A stretch of 64,000 nt of DNA, taken from positions 19,965 through 83,964 of the forward strand of contig CALBZA010000064.1 in assembly GCA_937890005.1 (NCBI GenBank). Reading direction: 5' to 3'. A program made the position numbers and the translations under genes. The notes below the pieces were generated by a model. It had not been told where the DNA came from, searched no databases, and saw nothing but the letters and a program-made list of their open reading frames with translations. The stretch comes from an uncultured Verrucomicrobia subdivision 3 bacterium (GTDB taxonomy: Bacteria > Verrucomicrobiota > Verrucomicrobiia > Limisphaerales > DASXHY01). Below are positions 53,535 to 60,889 of the stretch, piece by piece. The stretch's first letter is position 1. Each line of letters opens with the position of its first letter.

Positions 53535-53885
53535 CTCTGGACTGAGTTCAATGAACTCGGCGGGCTCTGCATTCTCGGCAGTTCATCGACCTTGAGACGC
53601 ACCATGCGTTTAAAGCGGGTGGAAGAATAGTCCATGCGATTTGAAGACTTTTCACCTGCGTGGAGCATCGTCATTACTAACATGTGGACGGCAGGAATGC
53701 GGCTGTGCGATTCCCGAAGCGTGAAACGAAGAGTTCCGACGAGTGGCACAGGCGGTGGTCGAGACGGGCTGTTCCGTCATCCATTCAGAAAGCCCCAGTT
53801 GGATCCACGGCGATCCTGCCAGCCGCAGCCTGAACTTGTGCGTTGTTCAGCGCCCGTCGGAGAAAAGCGATAAACGATCAAGAAC
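53535..53885. other. Intergenic, no clear gene
   Basis: 351 bp between modC and the GH43 gene. Short open frames on both strands lack convincing coding character; they may be remnants. No terminator with T-tract was found. The GH43 promoter must lie here. Confidence 0.35.
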
Positions 53886-54851
53886 ATGATTCCACACAAA
53901 TACCTCGTCCCAGACGGAACCTACATGGCCGATCCGGCCGCCCACGTGTTTAACGGGAAGCTTTACATCTACCCTTCACACGATATCGAGTCCGGAATTC
54001 CGGAGAACGACAACGGTGATCACTTCGACATGAAGGACTATCATGTTCTCTCCATGGACTCGATCGACGGCGACGTCACCGATCATGGCGTGGTCCTGGA
54101 CATTCGAAACATTCCGTGGGCAGGACGCCAGCTGTGGGACTCGGATTGCGCTCTCAAGAACGGGAGATATTTCCTGTATTTTTCCCTGAAAGATAAGACC
54201 GACATCTTTCGAATCGGTGTGGCGGTCAGTGATAGCCCAGAGGGACCGTTCGTTCCGGAGGATCATCCGATTCGCGGCAGCTATTCAATCGACCCATGTG
54301 TGTTTGAGGACAATGGTGCCCACTACATGGTGTTTGGCGGTCTTTGGGGCGGCCAGCTCCAGCGATATCGCAACAACAAGGCCATCGAACGACCGCACGA
54401 GCCGGCGGACGATGAACCGGCGCTCTGCCCAAAGATCGTCAAACTGGCTGACAGCATGCTCGACTTTGCCGAGGAGCCGCGCGACCTCGTGATTCTTGAC
54501 GAGAACGGACAGCCACTCAAGGCAGGGGATCATCAACGCCGTTTCTTTGAAGCCTCATGGCTCCACAAATACCAGGGGAAATACTATTACTCCTATTCGA
54601 CCGGAGACACCCACCTGCTTTGCTACGCAACGTCCGACAGCCTGTATGGCCCTTACACGTATCGCGGCGTCATCCTCAAGCCCGTGGTTGGATGGACAAC
54701 CCACCATTCGATCTGCGAGTTCAAGGGCAAATGGTATCTGTTCCATCACGACTCACGTCCGTCCGGTGGCAAAACCTGGCTTCGAAGCCTGAAGGTGGCC
54801 GAGCTGAAATATCTCCCGGATGGATCGATCGAAACGATTGAACCGACCTGA
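53886..54851 (+). CDS. Glycoside hydrolase family 43 (arabinofuranosidase/xylosidase-like)
   Basis: A 321-residue five-bladed propeller glycosidase. The catalytic triad of GH43 is present: D16 (YMADPAAH, general base), D136 (YSIDPCVFED) and E222 (RRFFEASWLHKY, general acid). There is no signal peptide, so it would act inside the cell on imported oligosaccharides. Substrate is probably an alpha-L-arabinoside or beta-xyloside. It shows no operon partner. Confidence 0.9.
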   Translation: MIPHKYLVPDGTYMADPAAHVFNGKLYIYPSHDIESGIPENDNGDHFDMKDYHVLSMDSIDGDVTDHGVVLDIRNIPWAGRQLWDSDCALKNGRYFLYFSLKDKTDIFRIGVAVSDSPEGPFVPEDHPIRGSYSIDPCVFEDNGAHYMVFGGLWGGQLQRYRNNKAIERPHEPADDEPALCPKIVKLADSMLDFAEEPRDLVILDENGQPLKAGDHQRRFFEASWLHKYQGKYYYSYSTGDTHLLCYATSDSLYGPYTYRGVILKPVVGWTTHHSICEFKGKWYLFHHDSRPSGGKTWLRSLKVAELKYLPDGSIETIEPT

Positions 54852-55183
54852 CACGGGACGACGAGGTTCAATACCATCCAGAGTTCTCGTCGTTCCGCGG
54901 ATGTCCGGTTGTGTTTGAAACATCCTGCACCTTGACGAAAGCAAGGTGCAGGCCTGGCCTCCGTTCAGTGGATTCCGAAAGTGTGGTTCAGACAGGGGGC
55001 TGAACCATGCTCAATCCCATACTGCTTCCGAGAGTTCTCCCTCGATCGCAGATCGGGCTTCGCTGCTGGGAAAATTGGGGAATGATATTTCGCGGTTGAG
55101 TCAACGTGCCGAAGCCACTGTTTTCCGGGTGGAGTTACGCGTTGAATGTGCCATCGGGAAAGGCCAGAATTTGCGGGCTTGGA
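54852..55183. other. Intergenic between GH43 and pgsA with hairpins
   Basis: 332 bp without a clear gene. It holds the hairpin at 54924-54952 and a second 7-bp inverted repeat (GGTTCAG / CTGAACC) near 54985-55010. The pgsA promoter is presumably here. Confidence 0.4.
54924..54952 (+). terminator. Hairpin downstream of GH43 gene
   Basis: A perfect 11-bp stem (CCTGCACCTTG / CAAGGTGCAGG) with a 7-nt loop, 73 bp after the stop codon. No T-tract follows, so it may stabilise the transcript end rather than terminate by itself. Confidence 0.5.
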
Positions 55184-55783
55184 ATGACAACCGCAAACAA
55201 GATAACGATCTGCCGCATTCTGCTGATCCCGTTCTTCGTGATGGAAGTTCTCTATTACCAGAAGAGCGGCGAGGAGTTGCATCGATTGTGTGCAATCATC
55301 GCGTTTGCATCGGCGGCGATCTGCGACGGTGTGGATGGCTACATTGCCCGCCGTTACAACCAGAAGAGTGAACTGGGCGCGGTGCTCGATCCGCTCGCGG
55401 ACAAGCTGCTGCTCATTTCCGGAATCATCCTGCTCAGCCTCGATTTTGAAAAACCGCACTTCGGCTCCATTCCTTCCTGGTTGACCGCGACGATCATCGG
55501 ACGAGATGTGATCCTGGTGATCGGACTGGGAGTGATTCACATGACGGTGGGGAAGGTGACCGTGCGTCCGCGGATTCTGGGGAAGGTGGCAACGGTGCTG
55601 CAAATCATCTGCATTGCGTGGGTGTTGTTGAAGTGGGATCAGCAGATCGCGACGGCATGGTTCAGAGCGTTGACGCTGGCGGCGGCGATCTGCACTGGAA
55701 CATCGGGCATCCTCTACGTTTTTGACGGCATGCGACAGTTGAGCGTGCATCCAGCCAGTTCGCCAAGCCGGCCGGAAAAATAA
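55184..55783 (+). CDS. pgsA: CDP-diacylglycerol-glycerol-3-phosphate phosphatidyltransferase
   Basis: A 199-residue membrane enzyme that makes phosphatidylglycerophosphate, the first committed step to phosphatidylglycerol. The CDP-alcohol phosphotransferase motif D-x2-DG-x2-AR-x8-G-x3-D-x3-D is complete from D48 to D73 (CDGVDGYIARRYNQ, GAVLDPLADK). The start MTTANKITICRILL at 55184 is preferred over a start 26 codons upstream. A relative using another alcohol is possible, but the size and pattern fit PgsA. Confidence 0.88.
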   Translation: MTTANKITICRILLIPFFVMEVLYYQKSGEELHRLCAIIAFASAAICDGVDGYIARRYNQKSELGAVLDPLADKLLLISGIILLSLDFEKPHFGSIPSWLTATIIGRDVILVIGLGVIHMTVGKVTVRPRILGKVATVLQIICIAWVLLKWDQQIATAWFRALTLAAAICTGTSGILYVFDGMRQLSVHPASSPSRPEK

Positions 55784-56140
55784 TCTCCGCGCGGTGGCTT
55801 GCCGGCATGAAAGTGACGGTTCGTGAACTGAATTTCCCTGAAACGCGGGGAAATGCGTCCCGATTCTCATTGGCACCGTGCTTCAGCGCGGGCGAACGTG
55901 TTGTGGCAGTTCAGCTGTTTTAACAGCTTTCCGCGCAGATCCAATGAGAAGCGTTTCGCGCAAACGACGCATTTCCGTGTTTCGCTTCCCGGGGGTTCGC
56001 TCGGATGAAGGAGGTGCGGGCATCACGATTCCGTTGAATGCCTCATTCATTGTCGTGGATGTTTTCAGTGGTGCCCTCTGTCTGGCTCACGTTCTCGTTG
56101 GTTGACAGGAACGCTGCGGCCTTCAATCTTCCGGCGCAGT
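55784..56140. other. Intergenic between pgsA and bcp
   Basis: 357 bp without a convincing gene. It contains a near-perfect dyad AGCTGTT-TT-AACAGCT (55913-55928) that could be an operator. Short open frames here have no family features. Confidence 0.4.
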
Positions 56141-56614
56141 ATGGCCAAAGAAATTGAATTGAAACTGAATGAGGGCGATCCCGCGCCACTGTTCACTGCG
56201 AAGACGAGTGGTGGCGGAACTGTCTCGCTCGCCGAGCTGAAGGGAAAGAATGTCGTGCTTTATTTTTATCCCAAGGACGACACGCCGGGATGCACCAAGG
56301 AGGCCTGCTCCTTTCGCGACAACTTTGCCGAACTGAAAAAGAAAGGCGCTGTCGTGCTGGGTGTCAGTCCAGACTCGGTGAAATCACACGACAAGTTCGT
56401 GGAGAAGTTCAAGCTGCCGTTCACGTTGTTGTCGGATGAAGATAAGCAGATCGTGCAGGCTTACAGCGTTTGGGGTGAGAAAAGTTTCATGGGCCGGAAA
56501 TACATGGGCACTTACCGCGTTACGTTCCTCATCGGGCCGGACGGTTTGATCAAAAAAATCTGGCCGAAGGTGAAACCGGAGGAGCACGTTGCTGAAGTGC
56601 TGGCGGCTTTGTGA
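56141..56614 (+). CDS. bcp: Thioredoxin-dependent thiol peroxidase (Bcp/PrxQ)
   Basis: A 157-residue peroxiredoxin that reduces hydroperoxides. The peroxidatic Cys is C51 in PKDDTPGCTKEAC, with the resolving Cys five residues on (C56), the atypical two-Cys arrangement of PrxQ. The start MAKEIELKLN at 56141 was chosen over an upstream one. Thioredoxin is the expected reductant. Confidence 0.94.
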   Translation: MAKEIELKLNEGDPAPLFTAKTSGGGTVSLAELKGKNVVLYFYPKDDTPGCTKEACSFRDNFAELKKKGAVVLGVSPDSVKSHDKFVEKFKLPFTLLSDEDKQIVQAYSVWGEKSFMGRKYMGTYRVTFLIGPDGLIKKIWPKVKPEEHVAEVLAAL

Positions 56615-56794
56615 TCGGTCGGTCTGTGAAGAAAACGTTCGTGTTCTCGAATGCGGGTCGGAAGGACGGACATCCGACGTTTGTTTTATTCGCCAAATCC
56701 TCGCGTTGAAGGTGAGGAACCGACCATCAGACCGCATCTTGAAACGGAAAGATTCTTTTGAGCTGCGAATCGCCCCCGTGCTATTAAAGCGCCT

Positions 56795-58513
56795 GTGCCT
56801 CACAACATTGATTTAATCCTGACGCTGACTGGCGGGCTGACCGCGGCGCTGTTCCTTGGGTTCATCACCCAAAAGATGAAGTTGTCGCCCATCGTTGGTT
56901 ATCTTCTCGCGGGAATCATTGTTGGGCCGTTCACGCCCGGGTTTGTGGCGAACCAGGAGATTGCCGCCCAAAGCGCCGAGATCGGCGTGATCCTGCTGAT
57001 GTTCGGTGTGGGACTGCACTTTCATCTCAAGGATCTGCTGGCGGTGCGCAAGATCGCAATCCCCGGCGCCGTCGCGCAGATTCTGGCGGCGACCTTGCTG
57101 GGCATGGGCGCAATGCGATTGTTCGGGTGGACCTGGACGGCGGGAATCGTTTTCGGAATCGCAGTTTCCGTGGCGAGCACAGTGGTGTTGACGCGCGTGC
57201 TGGCCGACAACAAGGCCCTTCATACCCCGACCGGCCACATCGCCATCGGCTGGCTCATTGTTGAAGATCTGTTCACGATCATTGTCCTCGTTTTTCTTCC
57301 GGCTTTGTTTCATGCCGGTCCGGACCAGGCCACGGAGGGAGGCCTTTGGAAGACGGTGTCGATTGCGGGCGTGAAACTGGTGGTGCTGATCGTGTTCACC
57401 TTCACCGTGGGACAAAAACTGATTCCGCTCCTGCTGGGATATGTTGCGCGAACCGGGTCGCGCGAGCTGTTCACCCTCGCGGTGCTGGTGCTGGCGCTGG
57501 GAATCGCAGTGGGTGCAGCGAAGTTCTTCGGCGCTTCGATGGCGCTGGGAGCTTTCCTCGCGGGAATGATTGTCGGCCAGTCGAACTTCAGCGCACGCGC
57601 GGCGGCCGAGGCGCTTCCCATGCGCGACGCCTTCGCGGTTCTGTTCTTCGTGTCGGTTGGAATGCTCTTCAATCCCGGAGCCATCCGGGAGGATTGGCTG
57701 TTGATCGCGGCTACGCTTGGAATCGTTCTCATTGGAAAACCGCTGGCGGCGGCGGCGGTTGTGATGTTGCTCAAGAAGCCGTTGCGCGTGGCTCTTTCAA
57801 TCTCCGTCGCGCTGGCGCAGATCGGTGAGTTCTCGTTCATCCTCGCGGCGCTCGCGATTTCAATGAAGGTCGTTCCTGAAAATGCGATGAACGCACTCGT
57901 CGTCGCATCGGTGGTGTCGATCACCTTGAATCCGCTGCTCTACAAGTGCATTGAGCCGTTTGTCAAATGGCTGGAGAAAAAGAAGATTGTCCGCGCAGCC
58001 GAATTCACGCCGCCGCCTTCTGGAGTTTTCCAGAAGGACGAATCGAAGGATCTCGCGATTGTCATCGGCTACGGACCGGTCGGACGCACCGTCACACGGA
58101 TTCTTGCGGACAACAACGTCCAGCCGATTGTCATCGAGCTGAACATCGACACCGTTCTCGAGCTGAACGCGATGGGAGTCCAGGCAATTTACGGCGACGC
58201 CACCAAGGCGGAGATTCTCAAGAGCGCCAAGATCGAAGAGGCCGCCGGTTTGATCATCTCCACCTCGACGCCCGAGGCCGCGACAATCATTGCGACGGCG
58301 CGCGAACTAAACCCGAAGGTGCGTGTGCTGACCCGGTCCACTTATCTCGCGGATTCGGAAAAGCTGCGCAAAGCAGGCGCGGACGCGATCTTCTCGAGCG
58401 AAGGGGAAATTGCGCTGTCGATGTCTGAGTTCGTGATGGAAAACCTCGGCGCGACCGACGAACAGATCGAACGTGAACGCGATCGCGTTCGTGCGGAACT
58501 CTTTCAAAGCTGA
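56795..58513 (+). CDS. KefB/YbaL-type cation:proton antiporter with TrkA-N domain
   Basis: A 572-residue CPA2 antiporter. The N-terminal 390 residues have about 12 membrane segments (GGLTAALFLGFITQKMKLSP; VSVASTVVLTRVLADN with a following EDLFTII helix). A Rossmann TrkA-N domain follows (VIGYGPVGRTVTRILADNNV), which usually binds NAD(H) and gates K+ or Na+ transport. A GTG start (MPHNIDL). Between the two peroxidase genes, a link to oxidative or glutathione-related K+ efflux is possible. Confidence 0.92.
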   Translation: MPHNIDLILTLTGGLTAALFLGFITQKMKLSPIVGYLLAGIIVGPFTPGFVANQEIAAQSAEIGVILLMFGVGLHFHLKDLLAVRKIAIPGAVAQILAATLLGMGAMRLFGWTWTAGIVFGIAVSVASTVVLTRVLADNKALHTPTGHIAIGWLIVEDLFTIIVLVFLPALFHAGPDQATEGGLWKTVSIAGVKLVVLIVFTFTVGQKLIPLLLGYVARTGSRELFTLAVLVLALGIAVGAAKFFGASMALGAFLAGMIVGQSNFSARAAAEALPMRDAFAVLFFVSVGMLFNPGAIREDWLLIAATLGIVLIGKPLAAAAVVMLLKKPLRVALSISVALAQIGEFSFILAALAISMKVVPENAMNALVVASVVSITLNPLLYKCIEPFVKWLEKKKIVRAAEFTPPPSGVFQKDESKDLAIVIGYGPVGRTVTRILADNNVQPIVIELNIDTVLELNAMGVQAIYGDATKAEILKSAKIEEAAGLIISTSTPEAATIIATARELNPKVRVLTRSTYLADSEKLRKAGADAIFSSEGEIALSMSEFVMENLGATDEQIERERDRVRAELFQS

Positions 58514-58587
58514 ATCGCCGTTTGACAGGGTCCGGACCAGCGGTATCATTCGCGCGTTCCAGAAACAAACATCAACGCGAAATATTT

Positions 58588-59067
58588 ATGGCAATCTCAG
58601 TTGGCACCAAGGCTCCCGATTTCAGTCTGAAATCCAAACAGTCCACCGGCGTCGTGGACGTGAAACTCAGTGACAATTTCGGCAAGAAGAACACCGTGGT
58701 GCTCTTTTTCCCGCTGGCCTTCACCAGCGTCTGCACCAGGGAAATGTGCGACATCACCGCCGGCCTGAATTCCTACAGCGGCCTCAATGCCGAGGTGATC
58801 GGCATCAGCGTGGACAGCCCGTTCGCGCAGGAAGCCTGGGCGCAGAAGGAAAAGATCGGCATCACGCTCGCCAGCGATCTCAACAAGACCACTGCGAAGA
58901 ACTACGGTGTGCTGCTGGATGACCTGCTTGGTTTCGGCTCCACCTCCGCGCGCGCCGCGTTCGTGATCGACAAGAACGGTGTGGTTCAATACAGCGAACA
59001 GACGCCGACGCCGAAGGATCTTCCGAACTTCCAGGCGATTCAGGAAACGCTCGCGAAGCTTTCCTGA
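58588..59067 (+). CDS. AhpE-like peroxiredoxin
   Basis: A 159-residue AhpC/TSA-family peroxidase. The peroxidatic Cys is C49 in FPLAFTSVCTREMCD (PxxxTxxC), with a second Cys at 54. It is shorter than AhpC and resembles AhpE-type or one-Cys enzymes. The start MAISVGTKAPDFSL is preferred over an upstream one. A clear terminator follows. Confidence 0.92.
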   Translation: MAISVGTKAPDFSLKSKQSTGVVDVKLSDNFGKKNTVVLFFPLAFTSVCTREMCDITAGLNSYSGLNAEVIGISVDSPFAQEAWAQKEKIGITLASDLNKTTAKNYGVLLDDLLGFGSTSARAAFVIDKNGVVQYSEQTPTPKDLPNFQAIQETLAKLS

Positions 59068-59094
59068 GCTGAAGCTGGTCCAGACGATTTGCAT

Positions 59095-59121
59095 GGCCGC
59101 CCCGACACGGGCGGCCTTTTT
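59095..59121 (+). terminator. Terminator after the peroxiredoxin gene
   Basis: A perfect 8-bp stem (GGCCGCCC / GGGCGGCC) with a 6-nt loop, followed by five Ts. Confidence 0.9.
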
Positions 59122-59154
59122 GTGTCGAGGTGCGAACGTCGGGAACGACGTATC

Positions 59155-59275
59155 AAAAGTTGTTGAACAAAAATTTCAAAACAACCGCAAACGCCGAGGC
59201 GCAGAGGAAGAAGAACTTCGGTCTTCTATTCTGCGAATCTCAGCGTCCTCCGCGTTTCCGCGTTTGAAGGAAACG
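59155..59275. repeat. Degenerate GCAGAG/CTCTGCG word-repeat
   Basis: The stretch includes CAACCGCAAACGCCGAGGCG and CAGAGG, then CCTCCGCGTTTCCGCG. The words belong to a family of GCAGAG/CTCTGCG-type repeats also seen at about 60775 and 63795. No gene. Confidence 0.5.
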
Positions 59276-59367
59276 TTCCATTGCGTTGCTGCGACTGGCG
59301 CAAACTTTCTCCGGTTTATTGAAAGAGGGGCTTGATTCACAGTCGCACGCAACGCATATACTCATCA

Positions 59368-59436
59368 GCCACCTGGGGCAGTAATGGCGGGGAACTCCCG
59401 TAGCTGTCCGACGCAGGTGGCGTTTTGGCCTCCTGC
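59368..59436 (+). ncRNA. Candidate structured cis-regulatory RNA (switch) upstream of DHS-like gene
   Basis: A nested stem-loop is visible: P1 GCCACCTG / CAGGTGGC (59368-59375 with 59414-59421), P2 GGGCAG / CTGTCC (59376-59381 with 59404-59409), P3 CGGG / CCCG (59388-59391 with 59397-59400), with an internal loop of TAATGG and TAG. The 3' strand of P1 can instead pair downstream: GCAGGTGGC (59413-59421) with GCCTCCTGC (59428-59436), a 9-bp stem with one mismatch. The two folds exclude each other, as in a riboswitch. The synthase-like ATG is 48 bp beyond. It matches no riboswitch consensus that could be recalled. Confidence 0.5.
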
Positions 59437-59483
59437 ATTTCAAACTCGTCGCGCGGTCCGAGCAGACGACCGGCAACTTGAAA

Positions 59484-60488
59484 ATGAAAACAGGCAAATC
59501 CAAACGGGGGTCGGCTTCCCGCCCACCCATTTCACAGTTCATCGAACATCATTACCGTCACTTCAACTCCGCGACGCTTCTGGATGCCGCGAAGGCGTAT
59601 CGCAAGCAGCTCGACGACGGCAATCAGATGATGATCACCCTCGCGGGTGCCATGAGCACCGCGGAGCTCGGCATCTCCCTCGCCGAGATGATCCGCCAGG
59701 ACAAGGTCCATCTGATCTGCTGCACCGGCGCGAATCTGGAGGAGGACGTGTTCAATCTGGTGGCGCACGACTACTACGAGCGCGTGCCGCATTACCGCGA
59801 GCTGACGGCGAAGGACGAGGAAAAGCTGCTCAAACGGCACCTCAATCGCGTGACGGACACCTGCATTCCCGAACACGAGGCCATGCGCCGCATGGAAAAG
59901 GCGATGCTCGAAGTCTGGATGGCAGCTGACAAAAAGGGGGAAGCGTATTTCCCGCATGAGTTCCTCTATCAGGTGCTTCGCAGCGGCAAGTACAAGAAGT
60001 ATTACCAGATCGATCCGAAGGACAGCTGGATGCTCGCGGCCGCGGAGAAGAACCTCCCGATCATTGTGCCCGGCTGGGAGGATTCCACGCTCGGAAACAT
60101 GTATGCCGCCGCCTGCATTCGTGGCGACGTGAAGAACGTCCACACCGTCCGGACCGGCATCGAATACATGCGCACGCTCGCCGATTTGTATCAGCGCATG
60201 ACTCGGAATCGCGGCCTTGGCATGTTCCAGATCGGCGGCGGTATCGCCGGAGATTTCCCGATCTGCGTTGTGCCGATGCTGCATCAGGATCTTGGCAAGA
60301 AGGCGCGGCTGTGGTCGTACTTCTGTCAGATCAGCGATTCCACCACGAGCTACGGCAGCTACTCTGGCGCGGTGCCGAACGAGAAAATCACATGGGGCAA
60401 GCTGGGCGCGAAGACGCCGCGATTCATCATCGAATCGGATGCAACGATCGTTGCTCCACTCATCTTCGCCTACGTTCTCGGCTGGTAA
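59484..60488 (+). CDS. Deoxyhypusine-synthase-like protein (probable bacterial homospermidine synthase)
   Basis: A 334-residue protein of the deoxyhypusine synthase family, NAD-dependent aminobutyl transferases. In bacteria, which lack eIF5A, homologues make polyamines such as homospermidine. The NAD-fold features (LAGAMSTAELGISLAEMI, CCTGANLEED) and the C-terminal active-site segment SGAVPNEKITWGKLG with the catalytic-type Lys K306 are present. The start MKTGKSKRG at 59484 is chosen over a TTG two codons earlier. The long structured leader suggests feedback control of polyamine synthesis. Substrate is inferred. Confidence 0.85.
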   Translation: MKTGKSKRGSASRPPISQFIEHHYRHFNSATLLDAAKAYRKQLDDGNQMMITLAGAMSTAELGISLAEMIRQDKVHLICCTGANLEEDVFNLVAHDYYERVPHYRELTAKDEEKLLKRHLNRVTDTCIPEHEAMRRMEKAMLEVWMAADKKGEAYFPHEFLYQVLRSGKYKKYYQIDPKDSWMLAAAEKNLPIIVPGWEDSTLGNMYAAACIRGDVKNVHTVRTGIEYMRTLADLYQRMTRNRGLGMFQIGGGIAGDFPICVVPMLHQDLGKKARLWSYFCQISDSTTSYGSYSGAVPNEKITWGKLGAKTPRFIIESDATIVAPLIFAYVLGW

Positions 60489-60552
60489 ATGCGATTGAGC
60501 GCTGAGCGGGTTGAAAATAAGCCGGAGCGCGCGGCAACATTGCGCTGGCATA

Positions 60553-60669
60553 TCTGAAAATGGAGTGCGGCCGACCAGCCGCAGCCACCTGAAAAAGTAA
60601 GCTCGCCGGAAAGTTTCGAAGCACTGCGGCTGGTCGCAAGCGACACAGCCGCGCTCCGAGATTTTCAGA
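60553..60669. repeat. Large imperfect palindromic element
   Basis: About 117 bp framed by TCTGAAAAT (60553-60561) and its complement ATTTTCAGA (60661-60669). Inside, GGAGTGCGGC faces GCCGCGCTCC and GACCAGCCGCAG faces CTGCGGCTGGTC, so nearly the whole element folds on itself. This is the structure of a REP- or MITE-like interspersed repeat. Copy number in the genome cannot be seen from here. Confidence 0.65.
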
Positions 60670-60774
60670 CATGTTTCGGCAGGATGACGCAATTCAGGAT
60701 GCGTCTTCCTGCCGAAACGTTTTTATCGGGATGCCAGAACAGACGCGGTGATTGAGACATCAAAACGCTCAGGC

Positions 60775-60815
60775 TTCTCGGTATCTGCGTCTGTGCGTCT
60801 CTGCATTGAGAATGT
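60775..60815. repeat. CTCTGCG-type word-repeat
   Basis: TCTGCGTCTGTGCGTCTCTG is a run of three variants of a 7-bp TCTGCGT word, like those at 59155 and 63795. Confidence 0.5.
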
Positions 60816-60889
60816 TTGTCTGCAGAAGATGAAAAACAGCAGTTGAGGGTGGATTTCCAGCATGGGCGAAGCACGAACTTCCTTGAATC

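Larger units (their letters stand above)
60489..60889. other. Intergenic region with palindromic element and short repeats
   Basis: 401 bp between the synthase-like gene and the GH127 gene. It has the long palindrome (60553-60669), then a short inverted repeat (GTTTCGGCAGGA near 60673 with TCCTGCCGAAACG near 60708), possibly a terminator with TTTTT at 60721, then the CTCTGCG-type words. No gene. Confidence 0.5.

Noticed and set aside
53634..53873. Possible small gene between modC and GH43
   Set aside because: 79 codons, no recognisable features, Arg-rich composition and no ribosome site; more likely non-coding or a remnant.
55878..56105. Possible small gene between pgsA and bcp
   Set aside because: 75 codons with Arg/Ser-rich, low-quality composition and a dyad inside it.
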